Shown: piece after piece, positions 42,470 to 64,000 of the stretch
Position numbering within the stretch: the first letter of the stretch is position 1
How the letters are laid out: each line of letters begins with the position of its first letter
Assembly: GCF_027596085.1 (NCBI RefSeq)
Contig: NC_072458.1
Span: 18,877,988 to 18,941,987, forward strand
DNA from: Anoplopoma fimbria
Lineage: Eukaryota > Chordata > Actinopteri > Perciformes > Anoplopomatidae
Direction: 5' to 3'
DNA length: 64,000 nucleotides
Made by a program: the position numbers and the translations under genes
The notes under the pieces: model-generated
What the model saw: only the letters and a program-made list of their open reading frames with translations
Told to the model about the DNA's origin: nothing
Database searches by the model: none

Positions 42470-44119
42470 CTATTATATGGCTGGAAATATTTTTAGTCAT
42501 GTGGATGAGGTCAAACAGTGGGAGCCTGTGAACAAAACGTCCAAGAGTCGGAGAGAAAAACTTGAAGAAAGAGATGATGATTGTTTGCTGGGGAATGTGG
42601 AACAATTGTCTGATTCTTTGGAAGTGAGAAGAAAAAGTGGCAGGTGAGGAGAGGGAAAGGGAGCGCCAAAAGACGCCTCTGGCCCGACGCCAGGTATTGT
42701 GCGAGTGTTTTTTGCAGCAGGAGGGCACACCTTGGTTTGACACGCCGCTGGATAAACAGAGAGCTGTGGAAAACACACTATCTCCTCACAGCCGGAGCCG
42801 CCGGTTTGAACTACCGTCAGAGCAGAAACGAGCTCGGCTAAGCTGCACTGACAGACACAAGCACAAATCAGGATGACTGGTTATCATCACACAAAGAGCT
42901 AGACAAAACATAACGATGGTAAAACATGGTGGCCGCACACTTTGTGCTGTGTAAGCATGCCACTGACTGACTGCTCAACTTCAGTGATACAAAACAAACA
43001 CCGTTAATCCTCCATTTGTTAGGAAACTTTAAGGTTCTTTGGTTTATTTAACATTGTTAAAAGTGCATGACGGTTCGAGCTTAAGACAAGACAAAGAAAG
43101 TTAAACCATGAATTGCTTATACAGTCAAAACTGAAGCTGGCAACAGTATGAAAGTGGAATTCAAAATTACAGTTGTTTGGCTGCACACTGCAAAAGCCTA
43201 ATTCATCCTCCCGAGTCCAGAATCTTGAATTTTCCTGACCAATAGTGGGAGATATGACCGGGTTCATGTTTTATTTATAAATATGTATCTGGGGGGAATT
43301 TACAGTGATGATATTACATCAGGGTGTTACAATATTACAAGGAATACTCTACTCCCAAAAAATGCAACACAAACACAATTTTCACTCTTGCTATCTTGAG
43401 AAAGCAAGTTTTTTGGCTGCAAATAAAAAATGAAAATGAGGTAAAGACCTACTTGTAACCTACAGCCATGCTGTTTTTTGAGTTAAGAGTTAACTGTATT
43501 GGTGAGCAAATTTGGATTAAAAAGGTTTTTTTTTTCCACATATTTACTGTTGTTTTATTATTTATAAGTTTATTTCACCTCATTTCACCAAGCCAAAATG
43601 GGAATTACATTACACCTAAGATAATGTAAATCTCTGAAGAAACTGAAAGCTGACATAACCTTTTACATTTGAACCCACATGTTGAAAGAGTCTGAAAATA
43701 CGCAGTAGTGTAAAAACCTCTAAACAAAGATATACAGTGAAAGCAATCTGTCTGTGTGTCGGCGTTTACCAGGGTAAAGACTGTATTGAAAAATCATCAT
43801 CAAATGTTGTGGCCGAATGTGACACGGGTGATGGTGATGAAACCGGTATACCGCCCAACTTTAACATCTACTACGAATTTAAACGATTCAAGGATTCATC
43901 CTGCAACTACGAATGAAAGTTAAAAAAATATTATCCAGGAAAAAAAAATCAGAAGGTCATCCTATTCTAGCACTCTGACAAATAAGAATATTTCAAAAGG
44001 GAAAATACAGTTCAATTTGACTCCATTGGAAGCAGAAAAGTAGCCCTATAAGGACTGTAAGGGAGCAGCTGTGAGTGCAGAACTGTGGTGAAAACCACTG
44101 TGGTGAGTCTGCTCCACTC
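42470..44119. other. Anonymous sequence, TRIT1 3'UTR and flank
   Basis: The TRIT1 3'UTR must lie at the right side of this stretch on the minus strand, but its end is not fixed. No other gene was seen. Confidence 0.5.
43554..43559 (-). terminator. trit1: Candidate TRIT1 poly(A) signal AATAAA
   Basis: The minus strand reads AATAAA about 560 nt past the TRIT1 stop. Another AATAAA lies at 43268-43273. Neither can be chosen without transcript data. Confidence 0.35.
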
Positions 44120-63298
<19,179 letters not shown>

Positions 63299-63317
63299 GT
63301 TGGAAGGCGTTAAGGAA
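63299..63317 (-). promoter_or_regulatory. trit1: U12-type branch site and AC acceptor of an AT-AC intron
   Basis: On the minus strand TTCCTTAAC (63317-63309) is a perfect minor-spliceosome branch consensus. Its branch A at 63310 lies 11 nt before the terminal AC (63300-63299), within the usual short U12 spacing. The next base begins the conserved IDD codons. The matching ATATCCTT donor must lie beyond the window. Confidence 0.8.
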
Positions 63318-64000
63318 GTAAAAGGTATATTTATATTCTATGCCTATTCAAGAATACAGTGAGAAAGAATCCTAATGAGACAGAAATTTGAGTCCTAATT
63401 TTCTGACCTCATTTCAGGCATCCAACCTAAAACACGTTCAAAAAACTCATCGACTTTGAGACGAGGGAATCAGAAGCAATCCAGTTTTTTTACTCATTCC
63501 TGCAGCTCTCTATAAAGAACAATGCAACAGCAGTGTTTAGATCAGTGCATTAAGGGTCAATGACATCAACTATGTGGTGGATTTCTTTCTTCTTCCTATC
63601 AGCGTTAAAAGTAACTGAGTGCAGCCTGACTGATATGACGATACACTCTTGAAGTGGTTATTTATTATTACATAAAGGTTGGTGTCGGACTAATACGTTA
63701 AGTTAATTACAGATTAAACAATTAGTTGAGTCATTGGTATATTGAAATTTATAAGAAATTTGCTCTATCGCTCTTTAGCGGTTTTGATATTTGATTATTC
63801 AAGTTTTCTTTTGGCTTCAGATGTCTTTGAGTTGAGAATTTTCATCCCCTAATTCCTGAAGAGGTTAAACTCTCCTACATTTTACGAAAAAAGAAAATAC
63901 TTTGTGTTTGTGATACTTAATACAAATTCCTTTGACTAGGGAAAGTACCATTAACCCTCAAACTAGCAACATATTTAAAATAAAACCGACCAGGGACCCA

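Noticed and set aside
63321..63330. ATATACCTTT on the minus strand as the U12 donor of the TRIT1 intron
   Set aside because: It is only about 20-30 nt from the AC acceptor, too short for any intron, and departs from ATATCCTT. The true donor should be beyond the window.

Overview
The window is nuclear DNA of a ray-finned fish, most likely a percomorph (inference). It has intron-rich genes with short exons, very dense and long (CA)n/(TG)n arrays, and several dispersed repeat families whose sequence I recognise as common in spiny-rayed fishes. Two protein-coding genes are supported exon by exon. Their splice phases join without a break, and the proteins match known vertebrate families along their length.

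Gene 1 (+ strand, coding exons 15484-29966, 3'UTR to about 31930) is a CYRI/FAM49-family gene (CYFIP-related Rac1 interactor). It has ten coding positions. The first is served by two alternative start exons 1.7 kb apart, 1a at 15474 and 1b at 17223. Exon 1a resembles the start of CYRIA and gives a 323-residue protein. Exon 1b resembles the start of CYRIB and gives 324 residues. Including both exons creates an early stop, so their use should be mutually exclusive. No 5' noncoding exon or promoter could be identified in the 15 kb upstream.

Gene 2 (- strand, 63298 down to 44120) is the 3' part of TRIT1, the tRNA isopentenyltransferase that makes i6A37. Nine exons covering 386 residues are present; the 5' exons with the P-loop lie beyond the right edge. 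The first visible exon appears to be preceded by a minor-spliceosome (U12) AT-AC intron: a perfect TTCCTTAAC branch site lies 11 nt before a terminal AC.

The genes are convergent, with about 12 kb between their 3' ends. That gap holds microsatellites, a perfect 32-bp minisatellite, retroelement tails and one GC-rich E2F/octamer/GC-box cluster at 37.7-37.9 kb. In human, TRIT1 sits beside MYCL, CYRIA lies near MYCN and CYRIB near MYC. A CYRI gene next to TRIT1 therefore looks like the MYCL-side third paralogue of the CYRI family, which fits its mix of A-like and B-like residues.

The remaining sequence (1-15.4 kb, introns, intergene) is repeats or anonymous noncoding DNA. No tRNA, rRNA, CRISPR or intact transposase gene was seen. 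The two genes share no obvious pathway: one regulates actin through Rac1, the other modifies tRNA.
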